Origin: Desulfovibrio sp. | GTDB taxonomy: Bacteria > Desulfobacterota > Desulfovibrionia > Desulfovibrionales > Desulfovibrionaceae | Length of the DNA stretch: 64,000 nt | Assembly: GCA_017528345.1 (NCBI GenBank) | Contig: JAFXOX010000046.1 | Span: 1-64,000, forward strand | Reading direction: 5' to 3' | In this document: in pieces, positions 15,481 through 24,227 of the stretch | Layout: every line of letters starts with the position of its first letter | How positions within the stretch are numbered: the stretch's first letter is position 1 | Made by a program: the position numbers and the translations under genes | The notes under the pieces: generated by a model | The model's database searches: none | What the model was told of the DNA's origin: nothing | The model's input: the letters and a program-made list of their open reading frames with translations, nothing else

Positions 15481-16233
15481 TCAGCCGCGCCGAAAAAGCG
15501 CCATAAATTCCTGATTACCCTTGGGCCCTTTGACCTTGGCGGGCAACAGGGCCTGACAGCTAAGGCCAAGCTCATCCCGGCTAAAAGTCACAATCTTCTC
15601 GCATGCCCGCCTGCGCGCACCCTCATCACGCACAACCCCACGTACAGTCTCCTTGGGCCCCAGTTCAAACTGAGGCTTGATCAGGACCGCCACGAGACCT
15701 TCCTTTTTTAGCCATTGTAAACAGGGTGGTAAAATGAGGGTCAGGGAAATAAAGGACACATCGCAGACAAGGAGGTCCACAGGCTCAGGGAGAAGATCAG
15801 GCGGAGGATTGCGAAGATTGACACCTTCATGACTAATCACTCGCTCGTCTCGACGCAGCTTTTCATGCAGCTGATTGTGGCCGACATCAATGGCATAGAC
15901 ACGGCTTGCTCCGTGCTGCAAAAGGCAATCGGTAAAACCACCTGTGGAGGCTCCGGCATCAAGACAGACATAACCCCGCACATCCAGGTGGCAGTGTTCA
16001 AGGATCGTCAAAAGCTTATAGGCCCCCCGACTCACAAAACGCTCGGCTTCACGCAGAAAAAAGCAGGTATCCAGGGGAAAAAACTGTCCAGGCTTATCGA
16101 CTGGTCGGGGAGACGCACAACATTGTTCCTTTCCCCAGAAGACCTCACCTGCCATGATGAGACGCTTGGCCTGTTCCCGACTCTCACAAAGTCCCTGCTG
16201 AAAAACAAGCGTATCAGCCCGCTCTTTGGGCAT
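15481..16233 (-). CDS. tlyA: TlyA-family rRNA 2'-O-methyltransferase
   Basis: 250 residues. Residues 1-60 form an S4-like RNA-binding domain (RADTLVFQQGLCESREQAKRLIMAGEV). Then comes RGAYKLLTILE, typical of TlyA, and a Rossmann methyltransferase with LDAGASTGGFTDCLLQHGA as the SAM-binding loop. VYAIDVGHNQL, LVCDVSFISL and IKPQFE complete the catalytic K-D-K-E type set. TlyA methylates 16S and/or 23S rRNA ribose and affects capreomycin sensitivity. It is the last gene of a minus-strand run after slyX. Confidence 0.92.
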   Translation of the reverse strand: MPKERADTLVFQQGLCESREQAKRLIMAGEVFWGKEQCCASPRPVDKPGQFFPLDTCFFLREAERFVSRGAYKLLTILEHCHLDVRGYVCLDAGASTGGFTDCLLQHGASRVYAIDVGHNQLHEKLRRDERVISHEGVNLRNPPPDLLPEPVDLLVCDVSFISLTLILPPCLQWLKKEGLVAVLIKPQFELGPKETVRGVVRDEGARRRACEKIVTFSRDELGLSCQALLPAKVKGPKGNQEFMALFRRG

Positions 16234-16253
16234 GGCGTGCTCCTTGAGAAAGT

Positions 16254-16481
16254 TTAGCAGAGGGGATTATCGGGAAGATAATGAGGTGGCCGCGTATTTT
16301 CAGGTGCTGCCTCAAGCACCTCACGCAGATGTTGAATCTGTGCAGCACAATGCTCCACAGCGTGCTCGAGCCTATCAATCTGTTTTTGCTGCTTTGTCAG
16401 GGCATCGTTGAGCTCTCGAAGCAGGTTATCCTGAAAATAAAGTGTCTCCTCGAGCCTGTTCACACGTTCTTCGACTTCCAT
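16254..16481 (-). CDS. slyX: SlyX family protein
   Basis: A 75-residue protein, almost entirely a heptad coiled coil (VEERVNRLEETLYFQDNLLRELND..QQKQIDRLE), with a Pro-rich end (PENTRPPHYLPDNP) that matches SlyX. The ATG lies inside the last codons of the YgiQ gene in another frame (22-nt overlap), so translation is probably coupled. Function of SlyX is not established. Confidence 0.85.
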   Translation of the reverse strand: MEVEERVNRLEETLYFQDNLLRELNDALTKQQKQIDRLEHAVEHCAAQIQHLREVLEAAPENTRPPHYLPDNPLC

Positions 16482-18286
16482 GGGCCGTTTGTCCTTTTTC
16501 TCTTGGGCGGCTTTGGCTTTTTGGCACGATCTTCCTGACTGTGCGGCAAAAGCAGTGCGTGCTGACGCAGACGTTCGCTATCGCTTCTGGCCACAAAAAT
16601 CTTCTCGCCCTTTTCATTGACGCCTGCGTAAAACATGGCTGTTGCCAGCGTTCCAGGCGTCGGCAAAAAGCACTGCGTCTGCTGCGGGCTCCAGTGGCGT
16701 TTGGCAAGCCATTGCGAAAGCTGAAGCATCTGTGCGTCAGTGCAGCCAGGGAAGGCACTCATCAAATAGGGCACAATATATTGCTCACGTTTGAGCCTTT
16801 GGCTCTCACCCTGAAAATGCGCCAAAAAGGCCTCAAACACCGCAAGCGGTGGCTTGCGCATGGCCGCAAGCACAGCTGCCTCGCTGTGCTCAGGAGCAAG
16901 TTTAAGCTGTCCGCCCGTAAATTCACGGATATAGGCATCTAAAGCTTCCGGTTCACGCAAGGCCAGATCGGCACGCACCCCGCTTGCCACACGCACCTTA
17001 CGGACCCCTGGCACGTTGGCAACACGTCGTAAGAGCTCTACGTGACGTTTTTGTGAGCTGTGGAAATGCGGACAGATACTTGGATAGCAGCAACTTGCCC
17101 TAAGGCAGCTTGACTCGGGATTTTGCTCGCGTTTACGACAGCCTGCCATCCACATATTGGCCGTTGGCCCACCCACATCAGAAATGGCGACTCCTTTTTG
17201 TCTGCGACTTTTTGGATGCATCTGCACAAGCGCGTTTGCTTCGCGCACAATGGATGCTTCTGAGCGCGAACTGATAGCTCTGCCCTGGTGCATGGCCAAA
17301 GAACAAAAAGAGCAACCGCCTGCGCAACCCCTATGGCTTGTGATGCTCGTTTCAAGCATTTCCCTGGCAGGCACATCTTCCGCGTAGCTCGGGTGAGCAA
17401 GACGCGTGAACGGCAGATCATACAGCGCATCCATTTCAGCGCTCGTCAAGGGTGGGGAGGGCTTTGCCAGAACCACACAGCGATTATCCACGCGCTCAAA
17501 GGCCCAGCCGACACCCTGATGGACATAACGCTCAAGGGCTAGGGTGGCCTCAAGCAAGGCCTTCGCATCAGCCAAAAATGTGGCATGGTCCGGGAGAACA
17601 AGAGGTGCCTGGCTATGAAAGTGCTCTGGAATATCCACAGGCTTTCCGTCTTCAAGACGACTGATCCAGGCCGTGCCTGGGATACCTACAAGGCTTTGAT
17701 GCTCGGCTAGAGCCCTGGCTATGGCGACAATGGCATGCTCACCCATACCATAGACCAGAAGATCCGCCTTGGCGTCAAAAAGGATGGGCTTGCGCAGCGC
17801 GTTTTGCCAGAAATCGTAATGGGTGATCCAGCGGGTTGAGGCTTCAATACCGCCGATAACGAGAGGAAGGCGAGGGAAGGCACGGCGAACAAGATTGGCG
17901 TAAACTATGGTGGCACGGTTGGGGCGCAAACCCATTCGTCCGCCAGGCGTGTAGGCATCGTGAGAGCGTTTTTTGCGAAAGGCCGTATAATGGGCAACCA
18001 GGGAATCAACACAACCTGCGCCCACACCGGCAAAAAGTCTGGGTCTGCCCATTGGCAACAGAGCAGAGGCATCCTGCCAGTCAGGCTGACAGATGAGGCC
18101 TGTGCGAAAACCGTGGGCTATGAGCAGACGCCCCAGAAGCACAATGCCAAAGGAGGGATGGTCGACGTAGGCGTCACCTGAAATAAGCAGGACATCGAGT
18201 TCCTCCCAGCCCAGGGCCTCAAGTTCGGCCCTCGTCATGGGAAGAAAGCGCGGCTGCGTAAGCTGCAAACGATGGGAATCCAGCAC
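16460..18286 (-). CDS. YgiQ-family radical SAM protein
   Basis: 608 residues, with a probable GTG start at 18286 after AGGGAGTGG. The N-terminal B12-binding-like domain reads FLPMTRAELEALGWEELDVLLISGDAYVDHPSFG. The radical SAM cluster is RGCAGGCSFCSLAMHQG (C-x3-C-x2-C) near residue 318. The C-terminus is basic (KKPKPPKRKRTNGP). The family (DUF3362 at the C-terminal half) is widespread, and its substrate is unknown. EF-hand and unknown genes lie upstream, slyX and tlyA downstream, all on the minus strand. Confidence 0.9.
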   Translation of the reverse strand: MLDSHRLQLTQPRFLPMTRAELEALGWEELDVLLISGDAYVDHPSFGIVLLGRLLIAHGFRTGLICQPDWQDASALLPMGRPRLFAGVGAGCVDSLVAHYTAFRKKRSHDAYTPGGRMGLRPNRATIVYANLVRRAFPRLPLVIGGIEASTRWITHYDFWQNALRKPILFDAKADLLVYGMGEHAIVAIARALAEHQSLVGIPGTAWISRLEDGKPVDIPEHFHSQAPLVLPDHATFLADAKALLEATLALERYVHQGVGWAFERVDNRCVVLAKPSPPLTSAEMDALYDLPFTRLAHPSYAEDVPAREMLETSITSHRGCAGGCSFCSLAMHQGRAISSRSEASIVREANALVQMHPKSRRQKGVAISDVGGPTANMWMAGCRKREQNPESSCLRASCCYPSICPHFHSSQKRHVELLRRVANVPGVRKVRVASGVRADLALREPEALDAYIREFTGGQLKLAPEHSEAAVLAAMRKPPLAVFEAFLAHFQGESQRLKREQYIVPYLMSAFPGCTDAQMLQLSQWLAKRHWSPQQTQCFLPTPGTLATAMFYAGVNEKGEKIFVARSDSERLRQHALLLPHSQEDRAKKPKPPKRKRTNGPWKSKNV

Positions 18287-18303
18287 GCGCCACTCCCTGC
18301 AAT

Positions 18304-18654
18304 TTATGGTTTGGCGGGTTGCGGCGGCTGAATGAGATGGGGGACGCTTTTGGGGGCTTGCGGCTTTGCGGCATCCTTCTTCTGTGCGCCCATATCATGG
18401 TCGCCCATAAAAACAGCCCACTCCTCCAGATCAATGACCTCATCGTCATTGGTATCAATAATGCCAAAGGCCTGAGGCTGCATATCCTTGAATGTCTGAA
18501 AAAATTCCCCCGATGAGAGGACATCATCTAAATTCTTATCTGCCTCACAGAAACGCGCGGGTCCCCGGCCTTCCTGGCAGACAGAAGCGGCAGATTCTCC
18601 AGCGACTACCAGACACAGGCCAAGCAGGAAGAGGCTGAGACATGAGCGTATCAT
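18304..18654 (-). CDS. Secreted EF-hand protein
   Basis: Residues 1-23 are a signal peptide ending ESAASV. Two EF-hand loops are visible: DKNLDDVLSSGEF (first, less regular) and DTNDDEVIDLEEW (canonical D-x-N-x-D-x-x-I-x-x-x-E). The tail is Pro-rich and ends QPAKP. It is likely a small periplasmic calcium-binding protein. ATG at 18654 overlaps the stop codon of the upstream gene by one base (TGATG), so the two are co-translated. An alternative GTG lies one codon earlier. Confidence 0.8.
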   Translation of the reverse strand: MIRSCLSLFLLGLCLVVAGESAASVCQEGRGPARFCEADKNLDDVLSSGEFFQTFKDMQPQAFGIIDTNDDEVIDLEEWAVFMGDHDMGAQKKDAAKPQAPKSVPHLIQPPQPAKP

Positions 18655-19025
18655 CACTTTTTCCCCTCAAGCTCCTGCAGATACACCAAGAGATTGTCCG
18701 GCTCTCCTTCTTTGTGATCATCACGATAGAGTAAGGCACTCATATAAAACAGCGAGTTCAGTTTCAGACCATAGGCAGCACTCTGGGAAAAGCTCTTAAG
18801 CTTTCGGGCAATTGGTGTTGCCTGCGACTCGGGAAGAGCTGCCAAAGCTTCACGGGCATCTTCTGCCATAGTGGTCAAAAGTTCGGCCTTACGCCGCATA
18901 TGCTGACCGTAGGCTGCCTGATCGCCCTCGGCAAGGGCAGCCTTAGCTTGACATTCCTCATCAAGGACAAGGTCGTGACGTTGTCGCAACCAGTTGATAA
19001 AGGTATTTCGCGAAGTATCAGACAT
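18654..19025 (-). CDS. Unknown 123-aa protein
   Basis: Start at ATG 19025 (MSDTSRNTFINWL), which avoids overlap with the ligase gene that ends at 19031. The sequence is soluble and helical, with an Ala/Glu-rich centre (AKAALAEGDQAAYGQHMRRKAELLTTMAEDA in parts), and ends YLQELEGKK. Its stop overlaps the start of the EF-hand gene. It may be part of an operon with the PaaK-like ligase 5 nt upstream. Family not recognised. Confidence 0.75.
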   Translation of the reverse strand: MSDTSRNTFINWLRQRHDLVLDEECQAKAALAEGDQAAYGQHMRRKAELLTTMAEDAREALAALPESQATPIARKLKSFSQSAAYGLKLNSLFYMSALLYRDDHKEGEPDNLLVYLQELEGKK

Positions 19026-19030
19026 GACGC

Positions 19031-20296
19031 CTAATCCCATTTACGCTTGTCACTGATTGGCTGAATCTGGGCAGGCAGGCTGCCTGGTGTTTTCACATAA
19101 AGAGTCGGACGCAGTTTGATCTTTTCGCGGAACTGATGCAGAAGCTCATCCTGACGCTTGAATTCCGTGGTTTCGATATAGAGCGCCATTTCATCAATGC
19201 CATCGGGATTGGTGACCTCGATCTGCCAGCGTTTGATCTCCTCAAAGCGGCTCATGACCTGCTCCACCTGATGGGGATAGACAAACATGCCCATAATGCG
19301 TGCTGTTGTATCCACACGCCCCACTATACTTCCGAGCCTTGGACTTGTACGCCCGCAGGAGCAGGGGCTGCGGTCAATATAGGAGAGGTCGCCGGTTGCC
19401 AGACGAATCAGGGGATAGGTCTTGTTGAAGGCCGTCACCACAATTTCGCCCACTTCGCCGTCCTTCAGAGGAATACCGGTATCTGGATGACAGATTTCCA
19501 CAAGACAGCGATTGGCAATGTGCAGACCGCACTTGTGATAGCATTCATAGCCTATGCAGCCCACATCAGCGGTGCCATAGCCCTGACGCAAAATGATGTC
19601 GAATTTTTTCTCAAGCTGCGTGCGCATTTTTTCCGACAAACGTTCGCTTGTCACAAAGGCCACTTCCAGGAAAAGCTCCTTGCGCAGATTGATGCCCTTT
19701 TCCTCGGCCTTACGGGCCATATGCATGAGAAAACTTGGCGTTCCCACATAGCCTGAAACTCTCAGCTTCTGCAGAATATCAAGCTGCGTGGCCGCATCGG
19801 AAGGCCCTGACGGGATGACGGCACAACCCAGGTTACTCAGGGGTTCCTCAAACATGAAGCCCGCAGGTCCAAGCTGATAGTTGAAGGTATTCTGCACACA
19901 GTCGCCAGGTCTGAAGCCCACAGAATAAAAAGCCTCTGTATAGCCCCAGTAGTCCTCAGTGCGGTCTTCAGGATCAAAGATGGGACCGGGCGAAAGAAAA
20001 ATGCGTTTGAGCTCGCCGATATCACGGGTCAAAAGCCCGCCAAGACGTGGCCCCATGGACTGCAGAAAGATCAGCTCTTTTTTCTTGAGAATGGGAATAT
20101 GCTTGATATCGGAAAGATTTTTAAATTTTTCCACATTGAACTGCGCACGGTCAAAACGCTTTTTCACATCCTCGGAATACCGGTAAGCGTACGAGAGCAG
20201 ATCTTTGAGCTGAATGAGACAGTACTGACGCCGTTCACCCTCATCGAGCACTTCACGGCGACTGTAAATACCTTCTGTACGATCTTTACGGGTCAT
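19031..20296 (-). CDS. PaaK-like AMP-forming CoA ligase
   Basis: 421 residues from ATG 20296, with AAAGGTGA upstream. It is related to phenylacetate-CoA ligase (ANL superfamily). It shows RQGYGTADVGCIGYEC where the adenylate-binding motif lies, a cysteine-rich segment (CSCGRTSPRLGSIVGRVDTTARIMG) and the C-terminal hinge region. It lacks a clear SSGTTGxP phosphate loop, because residues near 100-130 read FGYTEAFYSVGF-like sequence. The natural substrate may therefore differ from phenylacetate. A second, more typical PaaK lies at 39835-41118. Aryl-CoA ligases in sulfate reducers support aromatic amino-acid turnover. Confidence 0.75.
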   Translation of the reverse strand: MTRKDRTEGIYSRREVLDEGERRQYCLIQLKDLLSYAYRYSEDVKKRFDRAQFNVEKFKNLSDIKHIPILKKKELIFLQSMGPRLGGLLTRDIGELKRIFLSPGPIFDPEDRTEDYWGYTEAFYSVGFRPGDCVQNTFNYQLGPAGFMFEEPLSNLGCAVIPSGPSDAATQLDILQKLRVSGYVGTPSFLMHMARKAEEKGINLRKELFLEVAFVTSERLSEKMRTQLEKKFDIILRQGYGTADVGCIGYECYHKCGLHIANRCLVEICHPDTGIPLKDGEVGEIVVTAFNKTYPLIRLATGDLSYIDRSPCSCGRTSPRLGSIVGRVDTTARIMGMFVYPHQVEQVMSRFEEIKRWQIEVTNPDGIDEMALYIETTEFKRQDELLHQFREKIKLRPTLYVKTPGSLPAQIQPISDKRKWD

Positions 20297-20379
20297 GTGA
20301 CATCACCTTTTTGCTAAAGAGTGGTACAGGATAGTCAATCGTCACAAAAATTGCAAGATTTTTCGCTAAGTTCTTAGTT

Positions 20380-21729
20380 TTATTCACTTTTTTCAGACTT
20401 TTGTCCGCTTTTTCCGTTTGCCAAAAGGCGACGTTTAAGGCTGTCATAGACAGGTTCACTGTGCATGGCATTGGCCACATACACGGCAAGAAGCGCTGTG
20501 ACAAGAAGGGCCGGAGCAAGCTCTGGGGTACCAGTCATTTCCAGAAGCAGCGCACTTCCTGTGAGCGGCGCACGTACTGTTGCGGCAAAAAGGCCTGCCA
20601 TACCCAGGATAAGTGGCAGATCAGCCTGATTGGGGGAAATGACTCCCCACGCCAGCAAAAGATGGCTTGCCACGCTACCAAAAAGCGCGCCTGCCATCAG
20701 CATGGGCATGAGAATGCCCCCCGACGCACCCGAGGCAAAGCTTATGGCCGAAAAAAAGATCTTTGCGCAAAGCACAAGGACAAGCAAAGATAGCGTGAGT
20801 TTGGGCAGGTCCAGAACGGCAAGACCGAAATTAGTCAGAATATGCGGGAAGAACAAAAGCAGCAGACCTGAGAGTGCAAAAACCGGCAGAAGGCGCTGAA
20901 AGCAGCTTACAGGAAATCGATCTAAAAAGAGGGTCAGCCTGATAAGCAAGCTATTATAGAAGGCGCCAAGCAAGCCAAGACTTATCCCCATAGGCAGTAC
21001 GATCCAGTACTGGGTAAGGTGAAGAGCGCCAACAGCCGTAAAAGGAAAAACCAGGCCAAAGCCGAGCAGCCAGTGGATAACCGCATAGGCACAGGCGCAG
21101 GTTATGCCACAGAAGAGAAGAAGAGGCAGTGTCAGGGCAATCCGCATTTCCTCAAAGGCAAAAAAAAGGCCTGCGAGAGGCGCCCCAAAAGCAGCTGTCA
21201 TACCGGCCACAGATCCACCGATGAGAAAACGGCCCGTACTCTGTCTGTGTTTTTCGTGCAAGAGATGGCGCACCCCAAGCCCTGCACAGGCCCCCATCAT
21301 AATGCATGGTCCCTCGCGCCCAAGAGAAAGCCCTGAAGACAGTGAAATCAAGGTCCCGATGAATTTCGCAAAAAGAACACGCGCCCAGGCCATAAGGGGA
21401 AGACGGCCTGCCAGCATCAGTTCCACCTGGGGAATGCCACTGCCACCAATCAGAGGTTCATGGCGCAAAAGACGCGCCGAACAGATACAGGCCACAAGCA
21501 GAAGAAAGACAAGCACAACACAGGCATGTGGCGAACTAAGATCATGTTCAGCCACAAGCCTGCGCAGAAAAAGTCCAACCCAGGTATAGGCAAAACGGAA
21601 GGCGCCAATGACAAGGGCTGCAAAGCAACCTGTCAAAAGCGCCTGCCAAAAAAGCTGAACGATGCCAAGAGAGGCCAGGGCCTGAACTTCGCGCAGGAGC
21701 GGAGGCACGGGCTTATGCAGCTTCATCAA
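20380..21729 (-). CDS. clcA: ClC-type chloride channel or H+/Cl- antiporter
   Basis: 449 residues with about ten membrane segments. The anion-filter motifs are present: GGSGIPQVEL near 98, SSGLSLGREGPCIMMG near 125, and GMAGLFAATVRAPLTGSALLLEMTG near 385. No C-terminal CBS domains are present, so this is a short prokaryotic form. The glutamate of GREGP, the gating residue, is intact. The upstream Sel1 gene ends 14 nt before this start, which implies co-transcription. Confidence 0.92.
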   Translation of the reverse strand: MMKLHKPVPPLLREVQALASLGIVQLFWQALLTGCFAALVIGAFRFAYTWVGLFLRRLVAEHDLSSPHACVVLVFLLLVACICSARLLRHEPLIGGSGIPQVELMLAGRLPLMAWARVLFAKFIGTLISLSSGLSLGREGPCIMMGACAGLGVRHLLHEKHRQSTGRFLIGGSVAGMTAAFGAPLAGLFFAFEEMRIALTLPLLLFCGITCACAYAVIHWLLGFGLVFPFTAVGALHLTQYWIVLPMGISLGLLGAFYNSLLIRLTLFLDRFPVSCFQRLLPVFALSGLLLLFFPHILTNFGLAVLDLPKLTLSLLVLVLCAKIFFSAISFASGASGGILMPMLMAGALFGSVASHLLLAWGVISPNQADLPLILGMAGLFAATVRAPLTGSALLLEMTGTPELAPALLVTALLAVYVANAMHSEPVYDSLKRRLLANGKSGQKSEKSE

Positions 21730-21742
21730 AGAGACCTTATGC

Positions 21743-22900
21743 TTAACGGCTTTCGCGGGTCTCTGTCTCGTGATAAACGCGTGGCACCATATACATCAGA
21801 CTGAGCTGCTTCTGGTCTGGCACATACTGGGTTGCGATCACAACGGTGCCCATATTCCAAAGGCTTGAAGCCTCACTTTCACTGGCCTGGGGTTTCCCGA
21901 AGCGGCCAGAAACCATTCCGTGGATTTTCATGGCCATGGCCTTATCAGGGGCGTGGTAGTCGATTTTCAAAAAGCCCAGAGGCTGCTTGGCACTGGCACC
22001 ATAGCAGATGGTCATCTGCCCGGCTCCCGGTACAGCACGCTTAACATCGTAGAGATCGCAGATGAATTCGTCGTTCAGACGCAGTGGTGGCACATTGGCC
22101 TTTTTGAGTACATCGCGCATGGTCTGACGATTGGTCTGATCCATTCTCTGGCCAAAAAGCGCTATGCCCCGAGAGGAGGCGTCCTTGGGGGCGAGTTCCT
22201 CAAGTTCCCTGATGGCATCCTGGCTGCCGTTCATACTTGCCGCATAGAGCAAAAGAGCGGCCTTGCTTTCATCCTTGGGCACACCAAGCCCCTGCCGGTA
22301 GAAGTGACCAAGTCTCGCCAGGGCCTCAGTCTGCTGCTGCAGTGCCGCACGGCTGTACCAGGCTGCAGCACTTGCCAGATCCTTGGGCACGCCGCGTCCA
22401 CGCTCATACATCAGCCCTAAATTATACTGGGCTTCTGCCTGACCGGCTCTTGCTGACTGATCATACCAACGTGCGGCCTCTTCGGGTCTGGGATCCATGC
22501 CGCGTCCCTGATCAAGCATCCAGCCGTAATTACTCATTCCTTGAGGATTACCGGCCTTGGCCGAAAGCCCAAACCAGTGCAGAGCCCGCCCAAGATCCAC
22601 GGCAACCCCCTGCCCCCGATCATAGAGAATGCCAAGATTATTCATGGCATAAGCATCGCCGCCTGCGGCAAGCTTTTCCCAGATTTCACGGGCTTTGGCA
22701 TAGTCGCCCTTGCGGTAGGCCTCAACGGCACGGTCGGCATCGGCTGTGGGTGTCTGCTGCCTGGCCTGTTCGTCTTTGGAAGGCGCTGCCTGCACAGGGC
22801 AGGTAACAATCAGCACAAAGAGGAGAAGGTACCATGTGTACCTGGCTAAACCTCTGTTTTGTGACCACAAGCCATTTCTCACCAGTTTTCTCCCAACCAT
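21743..22900 (-). CDS. Exported Sel1-repeat protein
   Basis: 385 residues. A basic N-terminus and hydrophobic segment (WYLLLFVLIVTCPVQAA) form a signal peptide of about 38 residues. Residues about 50-240 contain five Sel1-like repeats of 36 residues (AMNNLGILYDRGQGVAVDLGRALHWF, GMSNYGWMLDQGRG, AQYNLGLMYERGRGVPKDLASAAAWY, ALARLGHFYRQGLG in parts). The C-terminal 130 residues form another domain with a conserved-looking ICDLYDVKR..GAGQMTICYGAS segment. It is likely a periplasmic scaffold. It precedes clcA. Confidence 0.85.
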   Translation of the reverse strand: MVGRKLVRNGLWSQNRGLARYTWYLLLFVLIVTCPVQAAPSKDEQARQQTPTADADRAVEAYRKGDYAKAREIWEKLAAGGDAYAMNNLGILYDRGQGVAVDLGRALHWFGLSAKAGNPQGMSNYGWMLDQGRGMDPRPEEAARWYDQSARAGQAEAQYNLGLMYERGRGVPKDLASAAAWYSRAALQQQTEALARLGHFYRQGLGVPKDESKAALLLYAASMNGSQDAIRELEELAPKDASSRGIALFGQRMDQTNRQTMRDVLKKANVPPLRLNDEFICDLYDVKRAVPGAGQMTICYGASAKQPLGFLKIDYHAPDKAMAMKIHGMVSGRFGKPQASESEASSLWNMGTVVIATQYVPDQKQLSLMYMVPRVYHETETRESR

Positions 22901-22965
22901 GATTTTTCAAAAAATAGCAACATAACACCCAGAAATATACAAAAGTCGCAGGACCCACAAGCGTT

Positions 22966-24213
22966 TTACTTGGCCGCTTGCTTACGTTTCTTGCACCCAA
23001 AATGCATAAAATCGGTTTCCCAGAGGCTTGTCACCCTGGAATCCGGCACAAGCACATGGCCTTTCCACTGGGCAATGGCACTATTGACCTTATCAATCTG
23101 CACATAGGCGAGCAAGGCGCTCCACTGGTCGCAGAGACTGCGCAAAACGCGCAGATAGGTGATTTCTCCGCCGTGAAAACCGTCAATAAATTCGCAGTCG
23201 TTGGCGCCAAGACTACGGGGATTGCTCAGATCAAGCACATTCAGACCGCGTGCGTGCAGGGCTTCGGCCAGCCCAAAAAGGTGCGGATACTTTTCCTTCT
23301 GCTCGCGCATGATCTGATAGATACGGTCTGAAAGAGGTGCAATAAAGACAAAGGTGCGAATACCTCTGGACTGCAGACGACAGGAGATTTCGGCAAAGGC
23401 GTCGAGATGCGCCTGACTTGGTGCAGGCAGACCAGCCGGCACATGATAAAAGGCCTTGGAGCCATTGAGCACCTGGCTTGTGGTATCGCGGAACTGATAA
23501 TCAAAGGGCGCTTTTTGCCCTGTACTTTCCGCGGTATTGTACCAAGAGCCATCTGTGGCAAAACCATCGTCTGTCTGCTGGGCCATGATGCCAAAACGGT
23601 CGGAGCGAAAGTCTCCGGTCAGCGGTCGCAGAAGATCAGCAAAAGAGATTTTGCCTGTGACAAGCCAGTCCCAAGGCTTTTTCAGATTGGCCAGACTATA
23701 GGTATAGGAGCCACTTGTGGGCGGTTCCTCCTGAAAGGGGTTGGGATTCCAGGTAGGCATAAACCACCAGAAATCGAGACCCAAGATCACCGCTTCCGGT
23801 TTGTGGATAGCGAGCATGGCATCAAGGGTTGAACGCAAAACCGGAAGATTGCCGGCAACGCCGCCCATATTTAAAAATTTTCTGGCAAAACAGCGCTCGC
23901 GAAACTGCATGACCCGTGAGGAACCGATAGCCACAATCTCCGGCCGAACCTTGGCATAGAGCTGAAGCTTGTAGTCCACAAAATCCTGGGAAATACCTGA
24001 ACCAAAAATGGCAAAGTCCCCACGTGCCTGCGTCTCAACGGCTCGCTCAACGGCCAGATCTCCACTCTGCCAAAGCCAGAAGAGGGAATACGGCAAAACC
24101 GTCAAGAGCAAAACACCAAGAGCGCCAAGCAGTATTTTCACGGCAAAGACAAGATAGGCCCCGGGCTCTAGAAGACGCGTGCTCATCTCTTTTTTTCGGG
24201 TGAAAAAGCGCAT
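22966..24213 (-). CDS. AlgX/AlgJ-like SGNH-fold polysaccharide acetylation factor
   Basis: Start taken at ATG 24213 (MRFFTRKKEMS), 12 nt after the MBOAT stop. The longer frame to 24303 would overlap it. A single N-terminal membrane segment (AVKILLGALGVLLLTVLPYSLFWLW) precedes a periplasmic domain. GSSRVMQFR resembles the block-I GDS-type serine of SGNH hydrolases, and GLDFWWFMP is in the usual second position. FIDGFHGG carries the D-x-x-H expected at the end. It would transfer acetyl groups delivered by the adjacent AlgI-like acyltransferase to a surface polysaccharide. The exact polymer is not known. Confidence 0.7.
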   Translation of the reverse strand: MRFFTRKKEMSTRLLEPGAYLVFAVKILLGALGVLLLTVLPYSLFWLWQSGDLAVERAVETQARGDFAIFGSGISQDFVDYKLQLYAKVRPEIVAIGSSRVMQFRERCFARKFLNMGGVAGNLPVLRSTLDAMLAIHKPEAVILGLDFWWFMPTWNPNPFQEEPPTSGSYTYSLANLKKPWDWLVTGKISFADLLRPLTGDFRSDRFGIMAQQTDDGFATDGSWYNTAESTGQKAPFDYQFRDTTSQVLNGSKAFYHVPAGLPAPSQAHLDAFAEISCRLQSRGIRTFVFIAPLSDRIYQIMREQKEKYPHLFGLAEALHARGLNVLDLSNPRSLGANDCEFIDGFHGGEITYLRVLRSLCDQWSALLAYVQIDKVNSAIAQWKGHVLVPDSRVTSLWETDFMHFGCKKRKQAAK

Positions 24214-24227
24214 GTGAGACTCCGCAA